Source: Dipteris shenzhenensis (Eukaryota; Polypodiophyta; Polypodiopsida; Gleicheniales). Taken from it: a DNA stretch of 64,000 nucleotides. The translations under genes were made by a program, and so were the position numbers. The DNA is taken from the NCBI GenBank assembly GCA_047967505.1, contig CM106538.1. The stretch is one strand, 5' to 3'. This document shows positions 1 to 9,631 of the stretch, one piece after another. Position 1 is the first letter of the stretch, and the number at the start of each line of letters is the position of its first letter. The notes beneath the pieces were generated by a model. It did no database searches. It had not been told where the DNA came from and saw only the letters and a list, made by a program, of their open reading frames with translations.

Positions 1-2
1 AC

Positions 3-885
3 AGTGCATTATGGTCATATGGACGACATTTTCGCATAGAACGCATCGATTCAAAGAGAGTCACGTATGATTGTGGAGTCATGGCTAACTTCACACAAGA
101 TAGCCGAGCAAGTGCTTCGGATACCAATCTTCTCTCCTCACAGTTGGATTATTGTGGAACCATACGCGACATCTATGAAATTGATTTCAGACGATTTACT
201 ATTTTCATTCTTGATGTAAAATGGTTTAGAACTACTTACAACGGTCCCCATGCAACTGTGAGAAAAGATGGTAGCGGTCTCTTTGCAATAGACTCCACCA
301 AACATTGGACCGATGAAAGTGATACTTTTGTTCTTCTCGAGCACTGTGAGCAGGTGCATACTAATGATTTAATTAATCGAAGCTTTCGTTTTTTAAGTCC
401 ATTGATATATATATAATTGACGACATTTGGCACGTGATTTTTCATCTTCAATATAGGTGGTTTTTCATCCGGATCGTTCTGATCCAAGATGGTGGTACGT
501 GATCCAAGTTGCACCACGAAGTAAGCAGATTTTTGAAGATCGAGATGTGGATATGGAGATGCCACTACCAAATCCGGATCCAATTGATGAATCTAGCGAA
601 GAAGATGTAGATCACCATATGAGGCAAGAGGAAGATGCGCATAATGACATCGCACGGGAGGAGGATGGAGATCACGATATTGACGAGGAAGACAACAATC
701 GTCAAGATCGATCACCACACTTAAGCTTAATTGAAGAAGATGATCAAATACTTTTAGGTGAACGTACGATGCTAGAGTACGATGATGATATAGGAGATCA
801 ACTCGGTATAGAGTTGGAGATAGACTTGCTTGGCGCCTTAGACTTGGCTCAAGATGAAACAGTTGATGTAAATGCTCTTATTTAA
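3..885 (+). CDS. CACTA transposon protein, C-terminal part with DUF4216-like domain (partial, one intron)
   Basis: This is the C-terminal end of a CACTA-encoded protein whose start lies left of the window. The frame is open from base 3. Exon one (3-353) has the pattern of DUF4216 seen in plant CACTA proteins: an N-terminal segment ending TYDCGVMANF, then DYCGTIRDIYEIDF, and a hydrophobic strand ending in VKWFRTT. A 103-bp intron (354-456, gt...ag, phase 0) joins CEQ to VVFHPDRSDPRWWYVI, which restores the usual '..QVF..DP.DP.W.VV' ending of the domain. The rest is an Asp/Glu-rich tail (about residues 150-240), common in these proteins, ending at TAA 883-885. No stop or frameshift is visible. 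Splicing is inferred from the domain pattern only. Confidence 0.75.
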
Positions 886-1083
886 TTTGATTTTTCTCAT
901 CTCCAACTTGGACATGAATATATGAGCTTCAAAGGCTTGATGTACATGCTCTCATTTTTTATTTCTCTATGAGCTCAAACATGTATGAAAATTTAAAAAA
1001 TTTTGTCATTGGAAGAAAATAAATTTTAAGGCTTTAAAAAAAAAAAACCTCTCTGTAAAACGTCGCTATAATATAGTCTCAGT

Positions 1084-1226
1084 GTCGCTATATAGCGACT
1101 TTTAAAAGTCGCTATATAGCGACTTTTACTAAAGTCGCTATATAGCGACCTTTCAAAGTCGCTATATAGCGACCATTACTAACGTCGCTATATAGCGACG
1201 CTTATTAAAAGTCGCTATATAGCGAC
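1084..1226. repeat. Six-copy palindromic subterminal repeat array of the CACTA element
   Basis: The perfect 16-bp palindrome gtcgctatatagcgac occurs six times, starting at 1084, 1108, 1134, 1158, 1184 and 1211, so spacing is 24, 26, 24, 26 and 27 bp. A degenerate partial copy precedes at about 1062. Spacers are short A/T-rich runs. The position 100-240 bp from the transposon end and the near-regular spacing fit the subterminal transposase-binding arrays known from En/Spm. Binding itself is inferred. Confidence 0.85.
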
Positions 1227-1250
1227 GATTTACGACACCCGATTTTTATA

Positions 1251-1285
1251 CCGACGATTAACGCTAAGCGGGCGCTAATCGTCGG
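1251..1285. repeat. Subterminal hairpin-forming inverted repeat
   Basis: The arms ccgacgattaacgc (1251-1264) and gcgctaatcgtcgg (1272-1285) are inverted complements with one mismatch around a 7-nt loop. The hairpin lies between the palindrome array and the terminal inverted repeat of the CACTA element. Confidence 0.75.
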
Positions 1286-1307
1286 TATGTAAACGTCGCA
1301 ATAGAAT

Positions 1308-1322
1308 GCGTGTGTAGTAGTG
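1308..1322 (-). repeat. CACTA terminal inverted repeat (right end)
   Basis: The minus strand reads CACTACTACACACGC from 1322 inward. It begins with the diagnostic CACTA pentamer and marks the outer edge of the transposon. The matching left repeat is outside the window. Confidence 0.85.
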
Positions 1323-2907
1323 AGAACTATTAGCCAAGGGAGAGCGCATTGCATGGTGGCTTTCATTCAATTTAATTACCACTTAATTACCAATCACCGA
1401 CATGTCTACTCCTTCATGATTAGTTGGATGGCATCATCAGGCTTGCCATGGGATCTAAGGGTTCATTGAATGCATCTATGACGTGGGAAATCTTGTGCAT
1501 TCATATGCTCATTCATGATTATTTGGACATCCCGACATGGTGGCTCCATGGTTATTTGGATGTCCTACTATAGTTGATCACCAGTCACACCGTGGTGGCT
1601 TGTGATTGCATGCCGAGCTTGCATGCCTTTGCTAGACTTACATGCGATTATTTTTGTTGCAAAAACTTTTTAGTGCAGTTGATTACCAGTCACTATGTTG
1701 GCTCATATTTTGATTAATTTAAGGTAGCTTAGATGGATCATTATTTTTTGGATGGCACAACGAGGCCTCTAGTCACCACAATGCCTTGGATTTTGATTAA
1801 TTTAAGGCATATTTAACTATGACCCCAAACATGATTTCGCTACTTTGCTCTCATCTGCCCCTACTTTGCTCTTTTTGCTATGGTCTCTATGCCCCAAACC
1901 TTTCCTCGCCATCCTCTTTTCCTAGTAACCTCTCCTTCCTATAGATCATGGCCTACTACCCAAGACCTTCTAATGATATTTTCTTATCTAAAGTGCCTTC
2001 CGAACGAGCAAAGGCAAGAACTTGATCCCATGACGAGAGACTACAAGAAGAACATGTTACATACCTAGCTATTTGATATGAACATCATGGAGAGGGTGAA
2101 TATTCTACCCTTTTTCTTGGTTTCATGAATCATTTCAATTGGCCATAAGTTGGCTTATGATATAAGTTTTTGTGTAGGACACATCACAGAATCAAAGGTG
2201 TATTCAGAGAGAAGTCAACAAAGATGAGGAAACTGAGGAGCACAAGGAGGAGTTATTGTGCACCTATAAGGAGGAAAAAATTTATAAGAAGCTGATGGTG
2301 AGATTGTGTGAGGAGGTTTGCAACACTTCAGGAGACTATCCACAAAATATGTAGTAGGTTTGCTTTAGAGAGGTCGCTAATATGTGGGCTATTGACTGAG
2401 GCCAGATTTGTTGCTGCCATGTTTGCTCAACTTAGGCCGGATTGGCCTACGAGCAACGTGGTATGGTTTCCTTTGGACTTACATGGGTGGATAACTGATT
2501 CAAGGATTGATCTCTCTTGGTTGGCTCGAACTATCAGTACAGCTGATGTGCTTCCTCATATTCCTAGTTTTTTTAAAGGTCAATATTGCCAAAGCTATGT
2601 GCCCTTTGATAGGCTGGAGATTTGGTCGCTTAGATTATCTCGGGTGTGGACTACTACATCGTCGCTTAAGCTCAATTTCCTTCTCGTGTTGTTGGGGGGG
2701 TCGGATTTTGAGTCCTACATTTATGCACAGTCTTTGACCTCTCCATTGGCTCCCAAAAAAATCAAATGCAGCAAGATGGGCTGGCCTCTATGTATATGAT
2801 AATGTATGGTGGTCTATCAACAACAATCGGCAATACTGATTTCTACAAAAATCCAATTTGCGACTTTTGCTCAATGAGTCTCATAACCACTCCACAATGG
2901 TTGAGTG
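1323..2907. other. No recognisable gene; weak open frames only
   Basis: This flank of the CACTA element has no gene I can identify. An open frame at 2308-2799 (+, 163 codons) shows no motif I recognise and has an ordinary, non-coding-like composition. Short phrases such as the Gly-Gly-ct-ggatggc words around 1420-1560 recur but do not form a clear array. I treat the stretch as intergenic or as an old unrecognised repeat. Confidence 0.4.
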
Positions 2908-3310
2908 GTTATCCTCATTGGATGTAATCTTTTAGGCTCTAAGGCTCTTAGCAATTGGAGAGATTTTATAAATGTAATCTCTTTTGTTCAATTTTTGCTC
3001 CATGAGACTCTCAGCAATTGAAAGTTGTTAATTTTTACAAACTTTCTTTGGATGTAGATGTAATCTATTTTGTTCAATTTTTCCTCCGTTCAATTTTTGC
3101 TCCATGAGACTCTCAACAATTGCTGAGTTGTTAATTTTTATAAACTATATTTGCATGTAGATGTAATCTCTTTTGCTCAAATTTTTCTCCATGAGGCTCT
3201 AAGCAATTCCTGTTGTTATAAGTTGTCTTAGGATGTAATCTCTTTGTTTAACGTCTACTCTTAGTAATTGTTGAGTTGTTAAACTCGCTGTGTGTAATCT
3301 CTTTTAAGTT
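2908..3310. repeat. Degenerate tandem repeat with gtaatctcttttg motif
   Basis: The motif gatgtaatctcttttg followed by tcaatttttgctccatgag and ctcagcaattg recurs with drift. The gtaatct core lies near 2925, 2975, 3060, 3163, 3235 and 3293, so the period varies from about 50 to 100 bp. No coding potential is visible. Confidence 0.6.
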
Positions 3311-3379
3311 TCAACTTTAATATAAAATAATACTAATATTGTAGTAATTGCTGGTAGTTGGTTGCAATCGTTGCACAAG

Positions 3380-3892
3380 CAATTGGTACACAAAGAAACA
3401 CATTTTTCTTGGTTTTAGGATTAACTGCAAGCAGCACTAAAATAGTTCCAAGAACCAACGTGGTGGTTGCAAGGAAATACATTTTTTCTTGGTTTAGGAT
3501 TATTGGCAACCCGCATTAAAATAGAACCAGCGTAGTGGTTGCACACAAAAATACATTTTTCTTGGTTTTAGGATGAACTACAAGTAGCACAAAAATAGCT
3601 CTAAGAACCAGTGCAGTGGTTGGAAGGAAATACATTTTTGTTGGTTTATAATTAACTTTTGCAACCCCCACTAAAATAGAACTAGCGTGGTGGTTGCACA
3701 AGGGAACACATTTTCCTTTGTTTAGGATCAACTTTAACTTTATGGAGCCACCACACTAAATAAAACAGCACAGTTGTTGCGAGGAAATACATTTTTCTTG
3801 GTTTGGGATTTACCACAACCGGCACTACAAATAGAACCAACATAGTGGTTGCACAAGGAAATACATTTTCCTTTACTTAGGATTAAGTTACC
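3380..3892. repeat. Minisatellite of seven about 77-bp monomers in a dimeric higher-order pattern
   Basis: A monomer built around gtggttgca...ggaaatacatttttcttgg and ending in cactaaaatagaacca repeats seven times. The acattt core starts at 3400, 3479, 3553, 3632, 3708, 3789 and 3863, so steps are 79, 74, 79, 76, 81 and 74 bp. Odd and even copies differ: copies 3, 5 and 7 carry ttgcaca before the core, while 2, 4 and 6 carry a gaaggaaatac or gaggaaatac form. The true repeat is therefore a dimer of about 154 bp. Confidence 0.8.
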
Positions 3893-3899
3893 ACATAAT

Positions 3900-4988
3900 C
3901 ATATCATAAATGGGGTTTGTGTAGCACTGCTTGTAATGGGATTAGACCATATGTCTCCCAAAGGTTACTGTTGCTTACATTGTTGAATTGCCTCTTGTGC
4001 TTGAATGCTAAATAGCCACATTACAACAAATCTACAAACACAAAACTCTTTTAGGAGGTTCATCATCAACAAAGCTCTCAATTGGATGGGGCTTCTGGGC
4101 AAGGGATTGCTGTGTTGAACATTGCCCTTCTTGAACGAAAAGAAGTGCACATGGGAATGGTCCCAATCTAAAATTCTAAGGGGATTTACGCATATCATTT
4201 CTTTGTACCTCACCCATAATCTTTGAGTGTAGAAAATATGCTTGATTGACCCTATTTCCTTGCTCAATTGTATGCAATAGTGCAAAATTATCTTTTGACA
4301 TGTAATCTATCTTGACGAGTAGCATCTCCTATGGTATGAAGTGCTTTGATTACAATCACTTAGTTGTAGAGGCATGGATCATGTGGACAGTCAGATCTAA
4401 TTGGCTAATCATGGGGCAAATTTTGGAAACGCTCCTGGAACAATAGGAGAGACTCCACATCAACGTGGCTACATGCCATGCATTGGTCAAAGCACATGGA
4501 ATACATGGCATGTTACATTTGGATCAATTGGATTAGTTGACTACTTTTATCAAGGTGGTTATGGATTTGTGTGGCCTCCTTATACCGTCATTGAGCTTCA
4601 AGCTTCTCCTTCTTGTCCTAACTCTCAAAGAGAGCCGCATACAGAGGCTTTGGCTAGTTCTAGTATTGTGTCTAGTCTATAAGCAGCTATTCACCGTGTC
4701 AGGGTCAATCCTTATGATGTGAACTGCAACAAACACAGTCCAAGTGCATGGTAATTTAGGTCTTTAGATAGAGTCCTAAGTTGATATCAATAAAAGTTCA
4801 ATCTCTCGGTTCATTGAGTCACAAATCTCGTTCCGTAATTAAGCAATTGCATGTACATGAGGAACGATTTAATCTCGTTCTTGTTTTGTTTATGTCGAGT
4901 GTTTATTTGCTTTATTCTATATCACATGTGGAAGTTATATTGAGTGCATTCAAAATTCAACAAGGTTTGCATGCTTGAAATTCCAACA
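3900..4988. other. No recognised gene; ends in a possible LTR remnant
   Basis: No gene is identified. An open frame at 4401-4682 (+) matches nothing I know. The last 200-300 bp before 4988 look like the end of an old LTR because they finish in ccaaca two bases before a tRNA-primer-like sequence. The start of that LTR cannot be found. Confidence 0.3.
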
Positions 4989-4990
4989 AG

Positions 4991-5001
4991 TGGTATCAGA
5001 G
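4991..5001 (+). other. Orphan copia-type primer-binding site
   Basis: The sequence tggtatcagag is the same primer-binding core used by the complete copia elements in this window (for example at 24091 and 41414). It follows ...attccaacaag, a common LTR-end plus spacer arrangement. No gag or pol coding follows in the next kilobase, so this is taken as a relic. Confidence 0.45.
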
Positions 5002-5244
5002 TAGTATGTAAAATAGTCGAACAATTCACGGATATGTTAGAGTTTAAATAGTTTGTCATTAACAAAAATGTAATGCCCTTGATTGATCTAAATGAAACAC
5101 CTATAGCAACAAGCTATCTAAAAGGGAATTGATTCTTTATTATCGAAATTCAAATTTTGTATAATTCACAAAATTGCAACTCAAGAAAATATCATCACGT
5201 CAAACTTATGAGGTGCCTATTTCGAAACTATCCCAACACAAACC

Positions 5245-5410
5245 AATAGGTTAAGTAAATATACTTAGTCTACCTTGCATATAGAATACTATGAAATATA
5301 AGCACTCTTTGATACCACTACATTAGTAATAGGTTAAGTAAATATACTTAGTCTACCTTGCGTATAGAATACTATGAAATATAAGCACTCTTTGATGCCA
5401 CTGCATAAGT
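5245..5410. repeat. 83-bp tandem duplication (two copies)
   Basis: The segment starting aataggttaagtaaatatac at 5245 is repeated from 5328 with very few changes, for example cttgcatat against cttgcgtat. The offset is 83 bp. Confidence 0.85.
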
Positions 5411-5796
5411 TGTCTATCCCAAACTCTCAATAATAGCTAGAAAGTCTTATGAGTAATGTACTTCATCTATCTTACTATAGCATCTTACTTTATGTGAATA
5501 TCATAGTTGATTTTATTGTTTTTCAAAATTCAGGTAATAACTTGCTTAGCCTACTTACCATCTTAGAAAGCATGAGCCATTTCATTGATAGTTATCACAG
5601 AATTATGCCCAAATCAATTGACCAGCTTAATGTCATATAATTGCTCCAACCTTGTATTGGATCATAGTACCCTATTAGCGTTTGGCAACTCATTAAATAA
5701 ACATACACAATCCTTATCTTTGTAATCTATGTTGAGCTAAAGTGGGATGAGCTATCATAGAAGGACTTGGATGCTATGGCAACTTGCATTGGATTT
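5411..5796. other. No gene seen
   Basis: AT-rich sequence lies between two tandem duplications. The only open frames are short and without recognisable motifs. Confidence 0.4.
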
Positions 5797-5918
5797 GGAA
5801 ACAACACGTTTCCAATTTCTAAAACTCTAGAGATGGGAGAAGAGGCTCCAAGAAATTGGAAACAACATGTTTCCAAGTTCTAAAACTCTAGAGATGGAAG
5901 AAGAGGCTCCAAGAAATA
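5797..5918. repeat. 61-bp tandem duplication (two copies)
   Basis: The unit ggaaacaacacgtttccaat through ggctccaagaaat starts at 5797 and again at 5858, with a handful of substitutions. Each unit starts with a small palindrome-like ggaaac...gtttcc. Confidence 0.85.
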
Positions 5919-5994
5919 TGGATGTTGAGTAGAGTATTGAGGATGAATGCTTTCTCAAAGATGCTAGCACATTTAATAAAAAGAGAGATGAGAA

Positions 5995-6304
5995 TTAAGA
6001 AGGCATCGCTATGGTATAGGGAGGTCAATGTCAATCATATCAATCACCTAAATGAGGCCACATGGAGTCATTGGGTGTTTTTTATGACAAGTTGGAAGCC
6101 TAGCTGGCAAATCCTAACTCGATATATTTTAGGTTGATATAGGCACTTCTTAAGAAGGCATTGCTATGGTATAGGGAGGTCAATGTCAATCATATCAATC
6201 ACCTAAATGAGGCCACATGGAGTCTTTGGGTGTTTTTTATGACAAGTTGGAAGCCTAGCTGGCAAATCCTAACTCGATATATTTTAGGTTGATAAAGGCA
6301 CTTC
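5995..6304. repeat. 155-bp tandem duplication (two copies, nearly identical)
   Basis: The segment beginning ttaagaaggcatcgctatgg at 5995 recurs at 6150 with only a few differences (gcatcgc/gcattgc, gtcatt/gtcttt, gatata/gataaa). The offset is 155 bp. Near identity indicates a recent event. Confidence 0.9.
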
Positions 6305-6635
6305 TTATTTTCTGGAGTGTGGTTGCAAGCTCAGGGATGAATTAGGTTTGAAAACTTTCACCAAGGCCTAGGTGTGAAAGTTCAAGGGGGACTAGAGTTG
6401 TAGGTTAAAGCTATGGCCAAGTCACATGAGGAAATTAGTGTTTAGAATTGAGTTTAGGTTTCCAAGGAGGTTTCCATCATGGCAATGTAGTCTTCACAAA
6501 GAAGAGATTGTGAAGAGTGTTAGGAGTGGGAGACTCTATTAAGAAAGGTGCAACGAGAAGGGGCACCTTTCCCATAACTACTAGTAGCAAAAGCTTTTAG
6601 GGATCCTTTGTACTATCCTACAAAGGCGGTCGAGG

Positions 6636-6761
6636 ACATGACAACATGAGGGTGGGAATCTTTTACTTACTACAAAGGAAAGCGGGGTTCCAACAACTAC
6701 ATGACAACATGAGGGTGGGAATCTTTTACTTACTACAAAGGAAAGCGGCAACTTGCCCACT
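6636..6761. repeat. 63-bp tandem duplication (two copies)
   Basis: The unit acatgacaacatgagggtgg through acaaaggaaagcgg starts at 6636 and again at 6699 with an offset of 63 bp. Confidence 0.8.
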
Positions 6762-7214
6762 ACTACAAGTAGCAAGGTGTCTCTACAAATTGCATATAAA
6801 ATCTTGACCAAGAATTGATGAAGCACTGTAGCACGTACACACCGAAGTAAAAATCAACACATTCTACACCCAAATTCCATATTCAAGGAGATACAAAGTG
6901 GTCCCTTTGCCTTTGAATGGGGTCCATCCTTGATCTAACTTGGAGATGTTATTAAGCCTTCCACTAATATGGACCTTCGGTCATCATAAACCAAAGTTAG
7001 TCATCATGTGCACTCATCTCTGCTGGAACGTGGGGGAGAATAGATGCATTGTGGTGGCAAGAGGAATGAGAACACAAAAGATTAGCAATGGGTGTTCTCT
7101 TGATTTAAGAGGGAAGTCCCTCTTTTATAGAATGGGAGAGAGGGTGGCCTAAATCAATGGCACCTCTCCTACATCAATGGAGGTAAATCCTAAACCATAG
7201 GAACTCCACAATCA

Positions 7215-7385
7215 TAGGCACCACCCCATGTGGGGGCCTTTGCATTACATCATCACCTGTGTCATGGCCTATGGCACTAAGTGTGCCTCTTCTACACACA
7301 CACACACACACACACACACAACCATATGACTGCTAGTGGATGCACACATGCTCCTAGCAAGCCCTTGATCACACATATCCCAACA
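7215..7385 (-). repeat. LTR-like direct repeat, copy 1 (3' LTR, U3 part)
   Basis: This copy matches 8283-8441 apart from a longer CA run (7294-7321). On the minus strand it begins TGTTGGG right after a polypurine tract. The LTR probably extends further left, where a TATA box is visible near 7126. Confidence 0.65.
7294..7321. repeat. (CA)n microsatellite
   Basis: About 14 uninterrupted AC dinucleotides. The paralogous repeat at 8362-8377 has only about 7, so the array changed length after duplication. Confidence 0.95.
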
Positions 7386-7936
7386 TACCCCCTCTCAAGG
7401 GTCTGCCTCATGCTATGTCAAAGGATACATCTAGTCACATAATTTCTCATGCCATCTCATGGTGGTCGAGGATAAATCTATGGCTAGGATCTCATGCTAG
7501 CAAAGGTGCCCAAGGGTCAAGGTTTACAAAAATGGGATAGACCCCTCCAAAATGGTTATCTCCCTTGCATGTACAAGGATGAATCTTAGGCCTTTATGTG
7601 GACCTAGTTTCTCATTTCTACAAGAGGTACCATGGGGGTAAACACATATCACATGGCCTACATCATATGGTGACCAGAGGTGATTTACAAAATACAAAAC
7701 ACATAACATTCTTTTTGGAGTACTATTCCAGGCAGAGAACATCAAAATATGACCAAGTGATGATAAATAAAGTTCAAAAGACAAAGTGCTCAAAAGGCAT
7801 AGTCTTTATCTTCTACCACAAAGTTTGATTCTTCATTTGTTGATGGAGTCTTTCCTTCAGCAAGATTTCCTTTGTTGTTGATGCAGCTCTTCTTCACATG
7901 AAATGCTTCATTCTCTTGGGAGTCATTCCTCTCTTC

Positions 7937-8158
7937 TTAGGCTTGTCTCTTGGAGAGCAGCTGTAGAGAAAACCTTTTTAGGTGGCAATACTCCATCGTA
8001 TGATTGGGTACTCCACAGAAGGCACATATCTTTTTCTTGGTGTTCACCTTGATGAAATATTCACCATTACAGGGCTTTACTCTCATTCTTGGCTTCTTTT
8101 GGAATGCTTTCCTCTGAGATACATAGTCAATGTCAGAGGAACTATATGATGAAGGCAT
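7937..8158 (-). pseudogene. Copia gag zinc-knuckle fragment
   Basis: This minus-strand frame of 73 codons contains CAFCGVPNHTMEYC, a CX2CX4HX4C zinc knuckle of the retroviral/copia nucleocapsid type, preceded by a lysine-rich stretch. It sits between two LTR-like repeats in the same orientation and is read as the only surviving gag piece of that element. No protease, integrase or reverse transcriptase motif follows. Confidence 0.6.
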
Positions 8159-8282
8159 ATTGGGAAGGTCTTACCACTAATGTGGCAGTGTCCAGTCCCT
8201 TACAAAGAAGTCTCCTTCTCCACAAGTATAATTGGTTGGAGAGATAGTTAAATACCCCAAACTCTTAGCATAAAGGAAATTC

Positions 8283-8441
8283 TAGGCACCACCCCATGTG
8301 GGGGCCTTTGCATTACATCATCACCTGTGTCATGGCCTATGGCAGTAAGTGTGTCTCTTCTACACACACACACACAACCATATGACTGCTAGTGGATGCA
8401 CACATGCTCCTAGCAAGCCCTTGATCACACATATCCCAACA
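8283..8441 (-). repeat. LTR-like direct repeat, copy 2 (truncated 5' LTR)
   Basis: This copy matches 7215-7385, starts TGTTGGG at 8441 on the minus strand, and ends abruptly at 8283 with no primer-binding site beside it. Confidence 0.6.
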
Positions 8442-8449
8442 ATCTCCAC

Positions 8450-9260
8450 TCTCCAAACCAAAGTTGGATTATCGTGTCATCTCATGACCACATTCAAGTC
8501 AACTACAAACCAACGTTGGGCTATCCTGTTTGTATAGGGTTTGCAGTTATGATATCTAGCCATGCTTATTCTAAAGCAGACGTGGGTTAGTGTCAACTCT
8601 AAGCTAGAGTTGGGTTTTATGTCCACTCATTATGGTCAACAAGCAAAGTACTTTTTTGTCTCGCATCTCTCCCTCTACTTGTTTGTCTATTTGTGGAAGG
8701 GTAGTGTTGGGGTTGCATTTGAGGGGTGCGATCATTTGATGTGAATTCCATTTGTGATCTGAGGCAAAACCTTGGGTACTCTGAACCAAGTTGGGTATCA
8801 TGTCCATTCATGTACCAAAGTTGAGTTATTATGTGCACTCATGTTTGCTCCATTCATGTCCATTCATGTACCAAAGTTGAGTTAATATGTTCACTCGTGT
8901 TTGCTCCAAACCCGAGCGAAGTTATCACGATCTGAGTGAAGCTATCATGGTGAAACTCAAGAGCTACCACGTTTGCACATGTTCGCTCCGAACCAGAGTT
9001 GGGTTATGAGGTTGATTCATGTGGGTTGATGAACTAGAGGGCATCACGTCCTCTCAAGCAAGTCCTTTTTTGCCTGGTCAACTTGCTTGCTCAAGTGAAC
9101 TGGGGCTTGTCCACGTTGGGCCAAAGTAGCAAGTGTCCACTCTGAATGAGAGCCGGGTGATGATGGCCACGGGGCTCCGAAGGTCATGTTGACAGGCGCA
9201 AACCAAGGTTGGGTTGTGATGTGAGCACTCAAGTGAGAGGTGGGTTATGATGTGATGGTC
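8450..9260. repeat. Degenerate array of caaagttgggttatgatgt motif
   Basis: Variants of ccaaagttgggttatgatgt, often followed by cactcatg and gctccaaacc, recur near 8457, 8508, 8608, 8787, 8816, 8872, 8996, 9153, 9210 and 9240. Spacing is irregular (about 30-180 bp) and divergence is high. A related copy lies at about 6990. No coding function is seen; the array ends just before the FKBP42 gene region. Confidence 0.5.
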
Positions 9261-9477
9261 TAACAAGCAAGTACTTAAATGTCTCAAGAGAGTAATGTGG
9301 ATTGAAGATGCTCTGTGAGCTTGTGTTGCAGCCATGGCTCTCTGACCTTGCATCTTCATCCTCCTCTTGCCTAACTCCCTTCCCCCTTAGCATCCATTGC
9401 TCTGCACTTCACCATCAACCAGCAAGCCACTCGCCCAGAAATCCAGCAAGATGAATCAGAGTCCTCCGATGGTTTGC

Positions 9478-9497
9478 TCTCTCTCTCTCTCTCTCAA
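9478..9497. repeat. (CT)n microsatellite
   Basis: A short CT run lies just after a candidate first exon of the FKBP42-like gene. CT runs near transcription starts are common in plant promoters and leaders. Confidence 0.8.
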
Positions 9498-9631
9498 AGC
9501 TCCTTTGCCTGCTCACAGTTCCTTGATTTTCTCTTCAAATTTTGTCCATCCTGCCTCTACCTGTGCGCTTTGAGCGTTTCTGCCGGCCTGCACGCAGCTG
9601 ATTGGACACTTCCCGAGTTGCATGAACGCCC

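Larger units (their letters stand above)
1..1322 (+). mobile_element. CACTA (En/Spm-type) DNA transposon, 3' part
   Basis: The window opens inside a CACTA transposon and its right end is visible. The parts in order are a coding region with a DUF4216-like domain and acidic tail (3-885), an AT-rich untranslated stretch (886-1060), an array of palindromic subterminal repeats (1084-1226), an inverted-repeat hairpin (1251-1285) and a terminus at 1308-1322 that reads CACTACTACACACGC on the minus strand. CACTA termini and arrays of subterminal repeats are hallmarks of the superfamily; such arrays are where the TNPA-type protein binds in En/Spm. The 3-bp target duplication (candidate aga, 1323-1325) cannot be confirmed because the left end is outside the window. 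Confidence 0.85.
6850..8441 (-). mobile_element. Deleted copia-type LTR retrotransposon relic
   Basis: Two direct repeats (7215-7385 and 8283-8441) start on the minus strand with TGTTGGGATATGTGTGATC, an LTR-like beginning. Just upstream of the 7385 copy on the minus strand is the purine run GAGAGGGGGTA, a good polypurine tract, so that copy is the 3' LTR. It continues downstream with a TATA box (TATAAAAGAG, near 7122-7130), implying an LTR of several hundred bp reaching about 6850. The other copy is cut after about 160 bp, and a gag zinc knuckle lies between them (7937-8158). I infer a large deletion from the 5' LTR into gag and loss of pol. The outer limits are approximate. Confidence 0.55.

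Noticed and set aside
2308-2799. 163-codon plus-strand frame considered as a gene
   Set aside because: No motif, no splice context and no similarity I recognise; it is a chance-length frame in repeat-rich DNA.
3380-3892. Regular repeats considered as a CRISPR array
   Set aside because: Monomers are contiguous and diverged, there are no unique spacers between identical repeats, and the context is a plant nucleus.
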